DNA of 64,000 nt from Arsukibacterium indicum (lineage in GTDB: Bacteria; Pseudomonadota; Gammaproteobacteria; Enterobacterales; Alteromonadaceae). Both the position numbers and the translations under genes were made by a program. The notes under the pieces are model-generated. The model was not told the DNA's origin and made no database searches. It saw only the letters and a list, made by a program, of their open reading frames with translations. This document shows positions 16,307 through 26,267 of this stretch, in pieces (positions within the stretch are counted from its first letter, which is position 1; every line of letters begins with the position of its first letter). The stretch lies in the NCBI RefSeq assembly GCF_019100565.1, contig NZ_JAHRID010000001.1, forward strand, positions 124,001-188,000. The letters are read 5' to 3'.

Positions 16307-16534
16307 GGTTACCCCACGTTAGTCAGTTTAAATATTCTCAGCAGTATCTGCTAATAACAACAAAGCGCCAAGCATTCTAGTTGTATCATTGGGGGTAGCT
16401 AATATGCTTCCCCTGTCAGACCATTTTGAACCCGGTGCCTACCCCATAGTAGTTAGTCAGCTACCCCACCAGAGCCGCTATAATCACTAAGGTGGCTTTG
16501 CTACACTGGTGCAAATTATTTGCAGGCTTACAAC

Positions 16535-16939
16535 ATGAATATTGAATCTTATACCGACTTAATCCGCGCTGCAGACCTCCAGGATGAACCGCAACGTTTG
16601 TTGTTTGTGTTTGCCAAAGCGGAATTACCCAATGGCTTTACCGACACTCAGAAAAATAACTTTGAACAAGGCCAGGGCGGCGCGTTAGCTCCAGTACTAT
16701 GCGTAGATAAACTGCCAGAAGAAGTCGCAGAATTCAGTACTCTGGTAGCAGAGTCAGCAAAAACCGGGGTCGACTGGGATATCGCTTTTGTCTCGGCCAT
16801 TGCCGGCAGAGGCAGCTTTGCTCCCAACAGCGATGAAGCCAGCCAACCGCTGAAAATGATGACCGAGAAAATTCAGGGCGGCATGATTGCCGATTTTCTG
16901 ACTTTTAATAAAGCCGGTGAGCTAGTCGCTTTATATTGA
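16535..16939 (+). CDS. Conserved cytosolic protein of unknown function
   Basis: A 134-aa acidic protein without signal or membrane segments. It resembles a family of about 130-140 aa (LFVFAKAELPNGFT, FEQGQGGALAPVLCVDK) that databases often label 'ribonucleotide reductase subunit alpha', a label I consider unsupported because it has none of that enzyme's motifs. The ATG at 16535 is used; a TTG at 16520 would add five residues. TACCCC elements lie upstream (16392-16397 reversed, 16440-16445, 16462-16467). Confidence 0.7.
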   Translation: MNIESYTDLIRAADLQDEPQRLLFVFAKAELPNGFTDTQKNNFEQGQGGALAPVLCVDKLPEEVAEFSTLVAESAKTGVDWDIAFVSAIAGRGSFAPNSDEASQPLKMMTEKIQGGMIADFLTFNKAGELVALY

Positions 16940-17028
16940 TTTCACCTGGAATAATGCCGGGCAATTTATTGTCAGGGCGCATTATTGCGCCCTGTCCAGT
17001 TTAGTAGTGAAGGAAATTTCAACGTAAA

Positions 17029-17430
17029 CTAAGAGACTTTTTCACGCTCTAAAATAACAACCATAGAGCCAGATTCACCAAAACCTGACGCTGGCAACAC
17101 AACTTGACGTAACCGCCAACCGACATCGCCTTCTGCATTCAATAAACTCTCGATGTCAGGTGTATCAGACTTAAACAAGCTGGTTTTAAATGGCACTTCT
17201 ACCGTTTTATATTCAAATTTTTTCATAATAGGTAACTCCTCGCAATCAAGATCAACTACATCAACTTCAAAAGTCGCAGCAAGTGCTTTCTTTGTTTCGA
17301 GTGAACCTGTCGCCTCTTTTTCTACTCTCTGGATTGTTCTCTGACTCAACCCAGATACCTGCGCAAGATGCTCCTGAGACCACGCCCTACGCAATCGTTC
17401 TTCAAGTACTAACGCTGCATTGATTTTCAT
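17029..17430 (-). CDS. XRE-type helix-turn-helix protein with C-terminal DUF4177-like domain
   Basis: In this 133-aa protein, residues 8-60 form a helix-turn-helix of the XRE class (RAWSQEHLAQVSGLSQRTIQRVE). Residues 68-133 match the DUF4177-like fold (FEYKTVEVPFKT, then GWRLRQVVLPASG and a final strand VVILERE). The combination suggests a small one-component regulator whose ligand is unknown. It stands alone between two convergently or divergently placed genes. Its upstream 330 bases (17431-17764) are AT-rich and hold no other gene; a near-FNR sequence lies at 17594-17607. Confidence 0.75.
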   Translation of the reverse strand: MKINAALVLEERLRRAWSQEHLAQVSGLSQRTIQRVEKEATGSLETKKALAATFEVDVVDLDCEELPIMKKFEYKTVEVPFKTSLFKSDTPDIESLLNAEGDVGWRLRQVVLPASGFGESGSMVVILEREKVS

Positions 17431-17764
17431 TGATAAATCTTTCTTTCGCTTTAGGTTAGGTGGAGAACCTATCTTGGTTCAAAATGCTAAAAATATTGAC
17501 GACAAATATTAGCCATTTATACGCCAGAAATACGACAGCAGTATTTTTTATCTGCGATACCACGCCGTAAAACAATCATTAAAGCTGTAATACTTGAAGA
17601 TAATCAAGTTATTATCCAAATATTTCACTTCATAAACTATTGCTTATTCTAAACTTACTATGACCTACAGGTACTGCTAATATTGGAGCTGGCAGCAAAT
17701 ACAGGAGAAACAGAGGATGTGGGGCCGCATATTTGCGCCCAATTTGAGCAAAGCGCCAGCGGAA

Positions 17765-19126
17765 TTACACTACCTTTGAGTAGCGCTGCTGGCCCTGGGT
17801 CAGGTAGGCATCAAAGCAGGCGCAGATGCTGCGTACCCACAATCTACCGCTGTCAGCCACTTTGATCCGACCGGCGTATACCTCTACCAGGCCGTCTTCC
17901 ATAAAGGGCTGCAACCGTTCTAGCGCCTCGGCAAAATAGTGCCAGAAGCCGTCTAGCTGCCATTGCTGGCTAAATACCTCTATGTCTAATTCAAAGTGGC
18001 AGATTAACTGGCTAATCAGCGCTGCTCGTACTTTATCATCGGCATTTAAGCTGAAGCCCCGCTCGGTCGGAAGTTGGTCTTCACTGATAGCCGCATAATA
18101 GGCCGGCAATTCTTTGCTGTTTTGCCACAGTACGCCACTAACCTGGCTGATACTGGATACCCCAAGGCCAATCAGCGCATCCTGCCCCGCTGTGGTATAG
18201 CCCTGAAAATTACGCTGCAGCTTACCGGCCTGCTGCGCTTTGGCTAAGGCATCGTCTGGTCTGGCAAAGTGGTCCATGCCAATAAACTGATAACCTGCTG
18301 CGACAAAACGTTCAATCGCCAACTGCATCAGTTCCAGCTTTAATGGCGCATCCGGCAGGCTGCTGTTGTCTATTTTACGTTGGGCGGCAAAACGCTCGGG
18401 AATATGGGCATAGCTGAACAGTGAAATACGGTGCGGATTAAGCCGGATAATTTCATCGACCGTCTCAGCAAAGCTGGCCGGCTGCTGAAATGGCAGGCCG
18501 TAGATTAAATCCAGATTAATCGAGCTGAAACCGAGCTCCCGGCTTAGCTGCACCTGGTGGCGGATTAAATCGGTATCCTGCACCCGGTTAATCGCAATTT
18601 GTACTTTTTCGTCTAAATCCTGCACCCCATAACTCACCCGGTTAAACCCCAGGGTGCGCAAGTGCCGTAATTTTTCATCACTGCAGCTGCGCGGGTCTAT
18701 TTCTATACTGATTTCAGCATCACTATTAATAGTAAAGTTGTCGTGCAGCAAAGCCATTAACCGGCTTAGCTGAACTTCAGTTAAAAAGGTGGGGGTACCG
18801 CCGCCTAAATGCAGCTGATTAATCTGTTTGCTCTGTAACAAGGGTGCATACAACGCCACTTCCTGCGCTAAAGCATCGAGGTAAGTATCGGCCTTATGCT
18901 GGTGACGGGTGATCACTTTATTGCAGCCGCAGTAATAACAAAGCTTATGGCAAAACGGGATATGCAAATACAGGCTAAGATCGCTTGGGCTTTGTTGAAT
19001 CGCGGCCTGAATTTGCGCCGGATCAAAGTTACTACTAAGTGCCAGCGCAGTCGGGTAAGAGGTGTAACGCGGGCCGTTAATATTGTATTTGCTGATTAAC
19101 TTCGGGTCCCATTTGATACTTTGCAT
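17765..19126 (-). CDS. hemN: Oxygen-independent coproporphyrinogen III oxidase, copy 1
   Basis: HemN makes protoporphyrinogen IX without oxygen by radical-SAM chemistry. The 453-aa protein has the CX3CX2CXC motif at C59, C63, C66 and C68, the GGGTPTFL SAM-binding strand and the HemN-specific C-terminal domain. Its length equals E. coli HemN (457). AGAGGTAG precedes the ATG. It lies 70 bases downstream of ubiT on the same strand, so it may be co-transcribed. A second, very similar copy lies at 38846-40207. It supplies heme for NarI and NorZ under anoxia. Confidence 0.95.
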   Translation of the reverse strand: MQSIKWDPKLISKYNINGPRYTSYPTALALSSNFDPAQIQAAIQQSPSDLSLYLHIPFCHKLCYYCGCNKVITRHQHKADTYLDALAQEVALYAPLLQSKQINQLHLGGGTPTFLTEVQLSRLMALLHDNFTINSDAEISIEIDPRSCSDEKLRHLRTLGFNRVSYGVQDLDEKVQIAINRVQDTDLIRHQVQLSRELGFSSINLDLIYGLPFQQPASFAETVDEIIRLNPHRISLFSYAHIPERFAAQRKIDNSSLPDAPLKLELMQLAIERFVAAGYQFIGMDHFARPDDALAKAQQAGKLQRNFQGYTTAGQDALIGLGVSSISQVSGVLWQNSKELPAYYAAISEDQLPTERGFSLNADDKVRAALISQLICHFELDIEVFSQQWQLDGFWHYFAEALERLQPFMEDGLVEVYAGRIKVADSGRLWVRSICACFDAYLTQGQQRYSKVV

Positions 19127-19196
19127 TACTACCTCTTCTATTGTGCTGCTATTGCAGCCCGCTCACTGGTGGCCAGTATAAAAGCGAATGAAAAAT

Positions 19197-19712
19197 CTAA
19201 GCTTGATCTATCGCAGGCTTAACAGGTTTTAGCACGGTTTGCTGCTGCGCTAACCAGTGCAGCAAGCCCGGCACCAGTGGCGGCAAACGCTCAGGTCCAA
19301 TGCTGTCCAGCAGGTTTTTGCAGTACAAGCCCAGCTCAGTATCACCTAACATCTGTAATCTGCGGCGAAAAAATAACGTATCCGGATCGCTGGTATTGCT
19401 GATCATGGCAATAAAATCGGCCAGTTCAGCTTTTAACAGCAGGTCTTGCTGCGCGGGCATCAGCTGGACCTGCAGCTTATTACCATCAAGGCAAATACCA
19501 AATTCCAACGCGATATCGGCAACGCTAATCACTACTGTCTTATGCTGCATAAAGCTCAGCTCGCCGCGACTTAGCTCAGACTGGAAAAACCGGTTTAATG
19601 CCAACTGTAACATGCCGCTTTGCATCCGCTTTGGCGCACAGCGGGTAACAGTGCGTAACATTGATGGTAGCGCCGCTACCACCTTGTGGTTAACTCTTTT
19701 AATATCAAACAT
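19197..19712 (-). CDS. ubiT: UbiT, SCP2-type lipid-carrier protein for O2-independent ubiquinone synthesis
   Basis: A 171-aa protein with an SCP2 sterol-carrier-type domain (about 45-140). It is homologous in layout to UbiT/YhbT of E. coli, which binds ubiquinone precursors. It is divergent from ubiU-ubiV at 111 bases, the arrangement known from E. coli and Pseudomonas, which is strong support. It lets the cell keep making ubiquinone in anoxia, the electron donor for nitrate and NO respiration. Confidence 0.9.
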   Translation of the reverse strand: MFDIKRVNHKVVAALPSMLRTVTRCAPKRMQSGMLQLALNRFFQSELSRGELSFMQHKTVVISVADIALEFGICLDGNKLQVQLMPAQQDLLLKAELADFIAMISNTSDPDTLFFRRRLQMLGDTELGLYCKNLLDSIGPERLPPLVPGLLHWLAQQQTVLKPVKPAIDQA

Positions 19713-19822
19713 ATAAAAGCCCTATGGTCCGTTATTGCCCTATAATAAAACCACATTACGGAGCCCTTCGCTATGCCCTGTCGGAGGTAGCTGAAGTGAC
19801 TAATACTTTAAAGAGGCTGGAA

Positions 19823-20815
19823 ATGGAGCTGCTCTGCCCTGCTGGCAGTATGCCGGCGTTAAAGGCGGCCATCGAACATGGCGCCGACGCCGTGTACATC
19901 GGTTTAAAAGATGATACCAACGCCCGTCATTTTGCCGGGCTGAATTTTGACGAGGCCAGGCTGAAAGAAGCCGCGCGCTTTGTCCATCAGCATGGCAAAA
20001 AATTACATGTGGCAATTAATACTTTTGCTCATCCGGACAATTATCAGCGTTGGCAGCAGGCGGTTGATATGGCGGCCCACGCCGGGGCCGATGTGCTGAT
20101 CCTGGCCGATATTGCCGTGCTGGCTTATGCCGCCGAGCGCTACCCCAAGCTGGAGCGGCATTTATCAGTGCAGGCATCGGCCACTAATGTGGCGGCGATT
20201 AATTTTTACCGCCAGTTTGGCATAAGCCGGGTGGTACTTCCGCGGGTACTGTCAATGCAACAAGTGCGCGCCATTGCCAAAAGCAGTGATATTGATCTGG
20301 AAGTGTTTGCTTTTGGCAGCCTGTGCATTATGGCCGAAGGCCGCTGCTATTTAAGCTCTTACATGACTGGCCAGTCGCCCAACACCGCAGGTGCCTGCTC
20401 ACCGGCGGCATTTGTTAACTGGCAGGATAACGACGGTACCCTGGAGTCGCGCTTAAACGGTATTTTAATTGACCGCTTTGCCCCGAATGAAACAGCCGGT
20501 TACCCCACCCTGTGCAAGGGCCGCTTTAGCGTGGGCGATGATACTTACCATGCCCTGGAAGAGCCAACCAGCCTGAACACCCTGGATTTACTACCACAAA
20601 TTTACGCTGAAGGTATTAAGTCATTGAAAATAGAAGGCCGCCAGCGCAGCCCGGCCTATGTGGCACAAATTACCAAAGTGTGGCGTGCCGCCATTGATGC
20701 GGTACAAAGCGCGCCGGATCATTTTAAGGTGCAACCCCAATGGCAACAGGTACTCGCTGGCTTGTCGGAAGGCAGCCAAACCACCCTGGGTGCTTATCAT
20801 CGAAAGTGGAAATAA
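19823..20815 (+). CDS. ubiU: UbiU, subunit of the O2-independent ubiquinone hydroxylase system
   Basis: This 330-aa U32-peptidase-like protein forms a [4Fe-4S] complex with UbiV and is required to hydroxylate ubiquinone precursors without O2. Conserved cysteines appear at GSLCIMAEGRCYLSS, NTAGACSPAAF and PTLCKGRF. The ATG at 19823 (AGAGG seven bases upstream, product MELLCPAGSMPALKAA) is chosen over a frame opening at 19724. Length equals E. coli UbiU (331). ubiV follows after four bases. Confidence 0.94.
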   Translation: MELLCPAGSMPALKAAIEHGADAVYIGLKDDTNARHFAGLNFDEARLKEAARFVHQHGKKLHVAINTFAHPDNYQRWQQAVDMAAHAGADVLILADIAVLAYAAERYPKLERHLSVQASATNVAAINFYRQFGISRVVLPRVLSMQQVRAIAKSSDIDLEVFAFGSLCIMAEGRCYLSSYMTGQSPNTAGACSPAAFVNWQDNDGTLESRLNGILIDRFAPNETAGYPTLCKGRFSVGDDTYHALEEPTSLNTLDLLPQIYAEGIKSLKIEGRQRSPAYVAQITKVWRAAIDAVQSAPDHFKVQPQWQQVLAGLSEGSQTTLGAYHRKWK

Positions 20816-20819
20816 TACC

Positions 20820-21692
20820 ATGCAATTCTCATTAGGCCCGGTACTGTACTTCTGGCCCAAAGCACAAATGCTGCAGTTTTACCGCGAGGTGGCTGACAGC
20901 GACTTTGATATTGTTTACCTAGGCGAAACCGTCTGCAGCAAACGGCGTGAGCTAAAATATGAAGATTACCTGGCGTTGGCACTAATGCTGCGCGAGGCCG
21001 GTAAACAAGTAGTTTTATCGTCAATGACCTTATACGAAGCGCCGGGTGAGCTAAGGGAGCTGCGCAAATATGTCGACAACGGCGAGTTTTTAGTGGAAGC
21101 CAATGATGTTGGCGCCATAAGCATGCTGCAAGAGCAAAGCCTGCCGTTTGTCGCCGGCGCTGCCATTAACTGCTACAACCAGCATACCCTACGCCGGCTG
21201 GTTAGTATGGGCTTAAGCCGTTGGGTAATGCCGGTGGAATTGTCCGGCCAGTGGTTAAGCGATGTGTTAAACCAGAGCATTATTAGTGACATCCGTGACT
21301 GTTTTAGCACTGAGGTATTTGCGCTGGGCCATTTGCCGCTGGCCTGGAGTGGCCGCTGCTTTACCGCCCGCTCAGAGAATCGCAGCAAAGATCAGTGTGA
21401 ACTATGCTGCATAAAATACCCTGCAGGCAGAGAAGTCAGTAGTCAGGACGGCACCCAGGTATTTGTGTTAAACGGTATTCAGACGCAATCAGGTTATCGC
21501 TACAACCTGGTAAACCAGCTAAGCACTATGCACAACACCGTGGATATAGTACGGTTAAGCCCACAACAAACCGGCACCTTTGACTGGCTGGCCAAATTTA
21601 AAGCTAACCTGGACGGCACAGCGCCACAACCACTTAGCGCCAGCGACAGTAATGGCTACTGGCTGCAACTGGCCGGCATGGCGACGGGCTAA
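20820..21692 (+). CDS. ubiV: UbiV, partner of UbiU in O2-independent ubiquinone synthesis
   Basis: A 290-aa U32-family protein with the UbiV cysteine pattern: one Cys in GETVCSKRRELK and three in CFTARSENRSKDQCELCC, binding [4Fe-4S]. The true start is the ATG at 20820; the same frame is open further upstream inside ubiU. It forms a heterodimer with UbiU. The length matches E. coli UbiV (292). Confidence 0.94.
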   Translation: MQFSLGPVLYFWPKAQMLQFYREVADSDFDIVYLGETVCSKRRELKYEDYLALALMLREAGKQVVLSSMTLYEAPGELRELRKYVDNGEFLVEANDVGAISMLQEQSLPFVAGAAINCYNQHTLRRLVSMGLSRWVMPVELSGQWLSDVLNQSIISDIRDCFSTEVFALGHLPLAWSGRCFTARSENRSKDQCELCCIKYPAGREVSSQDGTQVFVLNGIQTQSGYRYNLVNQLSTMHNTVDIVRLSPQQTGTFDWLAKFKANLDGTAPQPLSASDSNGYWLQLAGMATG

Positions 21693-21768
21693 AAACTCAT
21701 TTATAACCCAACGGTTGCTACACACCTTGTGCTCGCCGCAGCAACCTCAGTTAAATACAGGATGTGTA

Positions 21769-22305
21769 ATGACCAACCAAATCGCCAAAATTGGCATAGT
21801 TACAGTAAGCGACCGGGCAAGTGCCGGCGTTTACGAGGATTTATCCGGTAAGGCAATTATCGATACTTTAACAGACTATTTAAGTAGCGACTGGCAGGCA
21901 GAGTACCGTCTGATCCCGGACGAGCAGCCTTTAATTGAGCATATTCTTCGTAAACTGGCTGATGAACAGGGTTGCTGTTTAATTGTCACTACTGGTGGTA
22001 CAGGTCCCTCCAAACGTGATGTCACGCCAGAAGCTACCGAAGCAGTGTGTGATCGGATGATGCCCGGCTTCGGTGAGCTGATGCGCACTGAATCCTTAAA
22101 GTATGTGCCAACCGCCATATTGTCGCGTCAAACTGCCGGCCTGCGCGGCAGCTGCCTGATTATTAATCTGCCAGGCAAACCCAAAGCCATACGCCAGTGT
22201 TTAGATGCGGTGTTTCCGGCCGTACCCTATTGCATTGATTTAATGGATGGGCCCTTTTTGCAGTGCAATGAAGATGTGATCACGCCATTTCGGCCAAAAA
22301 CATAA
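21769..22305 (+). CDS. mog: Molybdopterin adenylyltransferase
   Basis: Mog adenylates molybdopterin before molybdenum insertion, needed for NarG. The 178-aa product has the TTGGTGPSKRDVTPEAT core and the C-terminal NLPGKPKAIRQCLDAVFPAVPYCIDLMDGPF of MogA rather than MoaB. The start is the ATG at 21769, because the longer frame begins inside ubiV. ACAGGATG precedes it. It follows ubiV by 76 bases on the same strand, probably in one transcript. Confidence 0.92.
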   Translation: MTNQIAKIGIVTVSDRASAGVYEDLSGKAIIDTLTDYLSSDWQAEYRLIPDEQPLIEHILRKLADEQGCCLIVTTGGTGPSKRDVTPEATEAVCDRMMPGFGELMRTESLKYVPTAILSRQTAGLRGSCLIINLPGKPKAIRQCLDAVFPAVPYCIDLMDGPFLQCNEDVITPFRPKT

Positions 22306-22355
22306 TATTGGGGCAACATAGTGCCGCAGTCATTCGCTTCGGCACTATATGTAAC

Positions 22356-22763
22356 TTAACGTTGATACTCTCCGGCTCGCTCTGGTTGATATACCACCTC
22401 GAGAATCTCTACTGTGCGGCTCTGACCATTTGGCATTGGCCACTCCAATGACTGGCCAACAGACAGCCCCAATAATGCACTTCCCACAGGAGCGAAAATT
22501 GATATCTGATGTTCACTTGTAGCATCTTGCGGATATACCAGCGTTTTCTCAAACACCTTACTGTCGCCGGAAAATTTAAAGCGCACCGTAGAATTCATAC
22601 TAACTACATCTGCTGGCATATTTGCCGGCTCTACGATAGTTGCGCGATCCAGCTCACTCTCCAACGTTTCAAGCTCTGGCGTCATCCGAGACATTTTTTC
22701 AATTAGTGCTTCTATCCTATCCATATCGACAGCGGAAACAGTAATGGTTGGTTTTGAACTCAT
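22356..22763 (-). CDS. rnk: Rnk-like nucleoside diphosphate kinase regulator (GreA/B C-terminal fold)
   Basis: A 135-aa cytosolic protein: a short N-terminal coiled coil (residues 1-50) and a GreA/GreB-type C-terminal domain (SIFAPVGSALLGLSVGQSLEWPMPNG). Rnk proteins bind RNA polymerase near the secondary channel but lack the cleavage-promoting acidic tip. The length equals E. coli Rnk (136). It converges on mog. The symbol rests on architecture; a GreA-like paralogue is the alternative. Confidence 0.82.
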   Translation of the reverse strand: MSSKPTITVSAVDMDRIEALIEKMSRMTPELETLESELDRATIVEPANMPADVVSMNSTVRFKFSGDSKVFEKTLVYPQDATSEHQISIFAPVGSALLGLSVGQSLEWPMPNGQSRTVEILEVVYQPERAGEYQR

Positions 22764-22791
22764 TAAACACTCCTGAAAATGACAACCTTAG

Positions 22792-22830
22792 GAAAAAAGA
22801 AAAGCCCGACGGCACTGGCCGTCGGACTTT
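22792..22830 (-). terminator. Terminator of the narK - PP2C/kinase operon
   Basis: On the minus strand a GTCCGACGG...CCGTCGGGC hairpin (22804-22827) is followed by a T-rich tract. It lies 45 bases after the kinase gene stop and just before the rnk start. Confidence 0.8.
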
Positions 22831-22874
22831 CACACAATCTGAACGTTATAGCGCCACAGCTTCAAAAAAGCAAG

Positions 22875-24626
22875 TTAACGCCTAAGCAAAAACAACCACA
22901 CTACCAGCAGCAAGGTAATAAACCAGAAACCAGATAACAATTGCCAGAACAATAACGGATTGGTTTTGTGTTCTTGCTTAATTTCCTCGTGCAAAAACGC
23001 GGGGTTCGGTTGCTGTAAATCAGTCAGCAGCTGGTTAATGCTTTGATAGCGCTGGGATAAGTCTAAACTTACGCCTTTTTGCAGCGCCCGGTCAAACCAG
23101 GTTGGAATAACCGGATTAAACTGATGGCTGGGGCGATAGCGCAGTTTGTCGTAATCGGCCGCTGTACGACACTCCTCCACTGCATTCCCGTAGGGTAAAT
23201 GGCCACCACTGAATAGCTCATAGCTGATGGTAGCCAGTGCATAAATATCGCCCTGCACCCCTGAGTTATGCCCCAGCAAATAATGGGGATCGGAATAGGC
23301 TGCTGTGCCAAGCGCGGCTTCGTGTTGCAGCGGGCTGTATATTTCAGCCAGGCCTGCGACATAGACCGAGCCAAAATCGACAATTTTCAAGCTGCCATCT
23401 TCCAGGTAAATAATATTACCGGGTTTTAAATCCTGATGAATGGCACCCATCCGGTGGAAAGCCTTTAACCCTTCGGCAATTTGTTTTACCAGCTTAATCG
23501 CTAATGCCGGTTTTAACGGTTTCGGTTGGCGCTCAAACCATTGCTCCAGGCTTTGGCCCGGCAAATACTCCATCAGGTAGTATAAAAAGGTCCGCGGCCG
23601 GTGTTGGCGCACCACCTTTACTACGTAGTCAGATTCAATCCGCAGGCCGATCCATTCTTCGCGGATAAAACGGTCAATATACAGAGCATCATCGTCGTAA
23701 TTAAGCGACGGGCATTTCAGCACCAGTTGCCGGGCAGTGCTTTCAACAGCAGCGCTCTCATCTTCAACTAAATACAAGTGGCTGCGGCTACTGGCAAACA
23801 GCTCACTAAGTACTTTATAACCATCCAGCTTCATGCCGGGGCTAAGCGCCGGCGGAAAGGGCAGCCGGGTAAGGTGTTGATTTAAATCATCCAGGCTTTG
23901 TTCGGGTAAAGCCATGACCTCCAGCAAAATCAGGCTGATATTATCATCGCTGCCCTGCGTTAATGCCTGCTGCTTTAGCTGCTCGGCCGTTAGTTGCAGA
24001 TCAGTCGCAGCAGTGAGCTGGCACTGCAACCCTTCAGCATTAATAAAATCGGAAATACCATCCGAGCACAGCAGAAATTTGTCGCCTGGCAGCAGGCTGA
24101 TACTGCCCTGTTGCAGCTCAACCCGCGCATCCATGCCAAGGGCCCGACCGAGGAACTGGCGTTGCTCAGATAGCACAGTGGTATGATCATGGCTTAACTG
24201 CTGCAGCACGCCATTGCGCCAATGGTACAAGCGACTATCGCCAATATGAAAAAAATGCGCAGTCTGTGACTTTATAATCAGCGCGGTAAAAGTGGTCAGG
24301 TAACCTTTCTGATTATGCACAAACTGATGGCTTAGCTCATACAATTCGTTATTGATGGTGGCCAGCAGCTGGCTGGCGCTGTATGCCACTGACCAGCTAT
24401 CGGGCGTCTGGCTGTATTCGCGGCAAAAGCGGCTTACCGCCCGTTCACTGGCTTGCTGGCCGGCTTCAGCGGTACTTACGCCATCAGCCAGAGTAAAACA
24501 GGCCCCTTTATAGGTTAACAGGTGGGCGTCATCGGGCAGATTCACTGCCACCGCATCTTCATTAGCCGGTTTAATTCCGGCCTCACAGACACTACTGTAA
24601 CGAAGTTGCAGTTCAGATCCGCTCAC
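22875..24626 (-). CDS. Bifunctional PP2C phosphatase / Ser-Thr protein kinase, membrane anchored
   Basis: A 583-aa protein fusing a PP2C-type phosphatase (about 1-240: GIKPANEDAVAV, FTLADGVSTAEAG, FFHIGDSRLY, LLCSDGISDF, GSDDNISLI) to a Hanks-type kinase (about 270-535: catalytic IHQDLKPGNI, DFGSV). A C-terminal membrane helix follows (about 560-580: LLSGFWFITLLLVVWLFLLRR). It starts 30 bases after the narK-type gene, so the two form an operon. Similar fusions sit next to nitrate transporters in other proteobacteria; control of transport by phosphorylation is an attractive but unproven idea. Confidence 0.9.
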   Translation of the reverse strand: MSGSELQLRYSSVCEAGIKPANEDAVAVNLPDDAHLLTYKGACFTLADGVSTAEAGQQASERAVSRFCREYSQTPDSWSVAYSASQLLATINNELYELSHQFVHNQKGYLTTFTALIIKSQTAHFFHIGDSRLYHWRNGVLQQLSHDHTTVLSEQRQFLGRALGMDARVELQQGSISLLPGDKFLLCSDGISDFINAEGLQCQLTAATDLQLTAEQLKQQALTQGSDDNISLILLEVMALPEQSLDDLNQHLTRLPFPPALSPGMKLDGYKVLSELFASSRSHLYLVEDESAAVESTARQLVLKCPSLNYDDDALYIDRFIREEWIGLRIESDYVVKVVRQHRPRTFLYYLMEYLPGQSLEQWFERQPKPLKPALAIKLVKQIAEGLKAFHRMGAIHQDLKPGNIIYLEDGSLKIVDFGSVYVAGLAEIYSPLQHEAALGTAAYSDPHYLLGHNSGVQGDIYALATISYELFSGGHLPYGNAVEECRTAADYDKLRYRPSHQFNPVIPTWFDRALQKGVSLDLSQRYQSINQLLTDLQQPNPAFLHEEIKQEHKTNPLLFWQLLSGFWFITLLLVVWLFLLRR

Positions 24627-24656
24627 CTGTTTATCCTTTTTACCAGACTATTAACC

Positions 24657-26153
24657 CTAACCGACATTAATCCGGTGCACAGTACCATCTTCACCCACTT
24701 CGGTAATATGGCCTTTAGGGTCATCTAAAAACATTACCGCAACCAGGCCCACTAAAGCAGATGCGGCAATAACATAGAAAAACATGCTGTAGCTGACATA
24801 GCTAAGCACCGTTAAATACACCACAGCACCAACATTACCATAAGCGCCAGCCATACCGGCGATCTGGCCAGTCATACTGCGTTTAATTAATGGTACTATG
24901 GCAAATACTGCGCCCTCTCCTGCTTGCACAAAGAAGCTACATGCCATGGTTGCCAGAACCGCCAGCGGGATCCACCAGTGGCTGTCCATCAGCCCCATCA
25001 GAAAGTAACCGGCTGCCAGGCCGCCAATTAAAATCAGCATACTTTTGCGCCGGCCAAATTTATCAGAGAACCAACCGCCCATCGGCCGCGATACCAGGTT
25101 CATAAAGGCAAAACCCGACGCCAGCATGCCGGCTTTAACTGCACTGATCCCTTCAAAGGTTTCCAGAAAATACAACGGTAGCATCGATACCACTGCCAGC
25201 TCTGAGCCAAAAGTTGCAAAATAGGCAATATTTAAAATACCCACCTGTTTAAAGCTGTATTTATCGGCCTCCGGCACACCGGCACGTAAATGTTCGACGT
25301 TAATCCGCCAGGTTTGCTGGGTTTGCAGTATAAACAATAGCAGCAGCACGCCCCACAAAACGTACATCATATTGGTAGAGAACAGGTCTACCCCGGCCGG
25401 TGATAAGCGCCAGGCCAGCATTCCCAATGCCAGATGCATAGGAATATTCATCAGAATAAGACCCCACATGGCCCCCCAGCTTGATACCACCATAGCGCCG
25501 GTTTTTTTCGGTTTAAAATACATCGAGCCCTTAGGGGTATTGCGGGCATATTTATAAAACACCAGTGCATATACCGCACTTATTACCCCGACGGTGCCAA
25601 TCGCGTAACGCCAGCCGTCAGGGCCACCATAGGCCACGGCCAGCAACGGCAGGGTCATTGCAGCTGCGGCAGAACCAAAGTTACCCCAGCCACCATAAAT
25701 ACCCTCGGCGGTACCCACCTGGTGGTGCGGAAACCACTCGCCTACCAAACGAATACCCACGACAAAGCCGGCACCAACAAAGCCCAGTAAAAAGCGAAAC
25801 AGCGCCAGTGCATCGTAAGTTTGGGCAAAAGCAAAACCAATACACAGCAGCGCCGAGATAAACAACAACAAGGAGTACATAATGCGTGGGCCGTAGCGGT
25901 CGACCAGCATACCCACTACTATCCGCGCCGGGATGGTAATGGCTACGTTTAAAATCAGCAGCGCTTTAATCTGGGCATCAGTTAGCGCCAATGCTTCTTT
26001 AATATGAATCAGCAAAGGCGCATGGGCGAACCACATCACAAAGGTTAAAAAGAAAGCAAACCAGGTCAGATGCAGCATTTTTATTTTTTGTTCAGCGAAA
26101 TTAAGCAGGTTTAACCCACCACCGCTTGGCGTTGCTAAAGCAGAACCAGCCAT
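24657..26153 (-). CDS. narK: Nitrate/nitrite transporter, NarK-type (NNP family of MFS)
   Basis: A 498-aa twelve-helix transporter of the nitrate/nitrite porter family. Signature stretches are [23 protein letters not shown] with its conserved Arg in helix 5 and [12 protein letters not shown] near helix 11. Length and motifs fit the NarK2-type nitrate/nitrite antiporter. The ATG at 26153 is chosen because GGAG lies six bases upstream; the frame begins at a GTG at 26165. It is divergent from the other transporter gene, with an FNR-like box (26217-26230) 64 bases upstream. Confidence 0.93.
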   Translation of the reverse strand: MAGSALATPSGGGLNLLNFAEQKIKMLHLTWFAFFLTFVMWFAHAPLLIHIKEALALTDAQIKALLILNVAITIPARIVVGMLVDRYGPRIMYSLLLFISALLCIGFAFAQTYDALALFRFLLGFVGAGFVVGIRLVGEWFPHHQVGTAEGIYGGWGNFGSAAAAMTLPLLAVAYGGPDGWRYAIGTVGVISAVYALVFYKYARNTPKGSMYFKPKKTGAMVVSSWGAMWGLILMNIPMHLALGMLAWRLSPAGVDLFSTNMMYVLWGVLLLLFILQTQQTWRINVEHLRAGVPEADKYSFKQVGILNIAYFATFGSELAVVSMLPLYFLETFEGISAVKAGMLASGFAFMNLVSRPMGGWFSDKFGRRKSMLILIGGLAAGYFLMGLMDSHWWIPLAVLATMACSFFVQAGEGAVFAIVPLIKRSMTGQIAGMAGAYGNVGAVVYLTVLSYVSYSMFFYVIAASALVGLVAVMFLDDPKGHITEVGEDGTVHRINVG

Positions 26154-26216
26154 AACATTCTCCACAGGATTAACAGTTAACTGCGCCTAGTGTAGAGAGC
26201 TGAAAGGGTAAAATCA

Positions 26217-26230
26217 TTGATATAAAACAA
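26217..26230. promoter_or_regulatory. FNR-like box between the two nitrate transporter genes
   Basis: TTGATATAAAACAA matches TTGAT-N4-ATCAA at 9 of 10 positions. If centred at -41.5, it would start the leftward narK transcript near 26182, 29 bases before its ATG. Confidence 0.6.
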
Positions 26231-26267
26231 AGCTAAACGGGCAGTTTTTTTAACAATTACAATCAGA

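Noticed and set aside
16440..16467. TACCCC repeats as a NarL/NarP site upstream of the 134-aa gene
   Set aside because: The heptamers are not arranged as a 7-2-7 inverted pair; TACCCCA-TA-GTAGTTA lacks the GTA end.
17594..17607. TTGAAGATAATCAA as an FNR box
   Set aside because: One mismatch and about 165 bases from the XRE gene start on the other side; position does not support activation.
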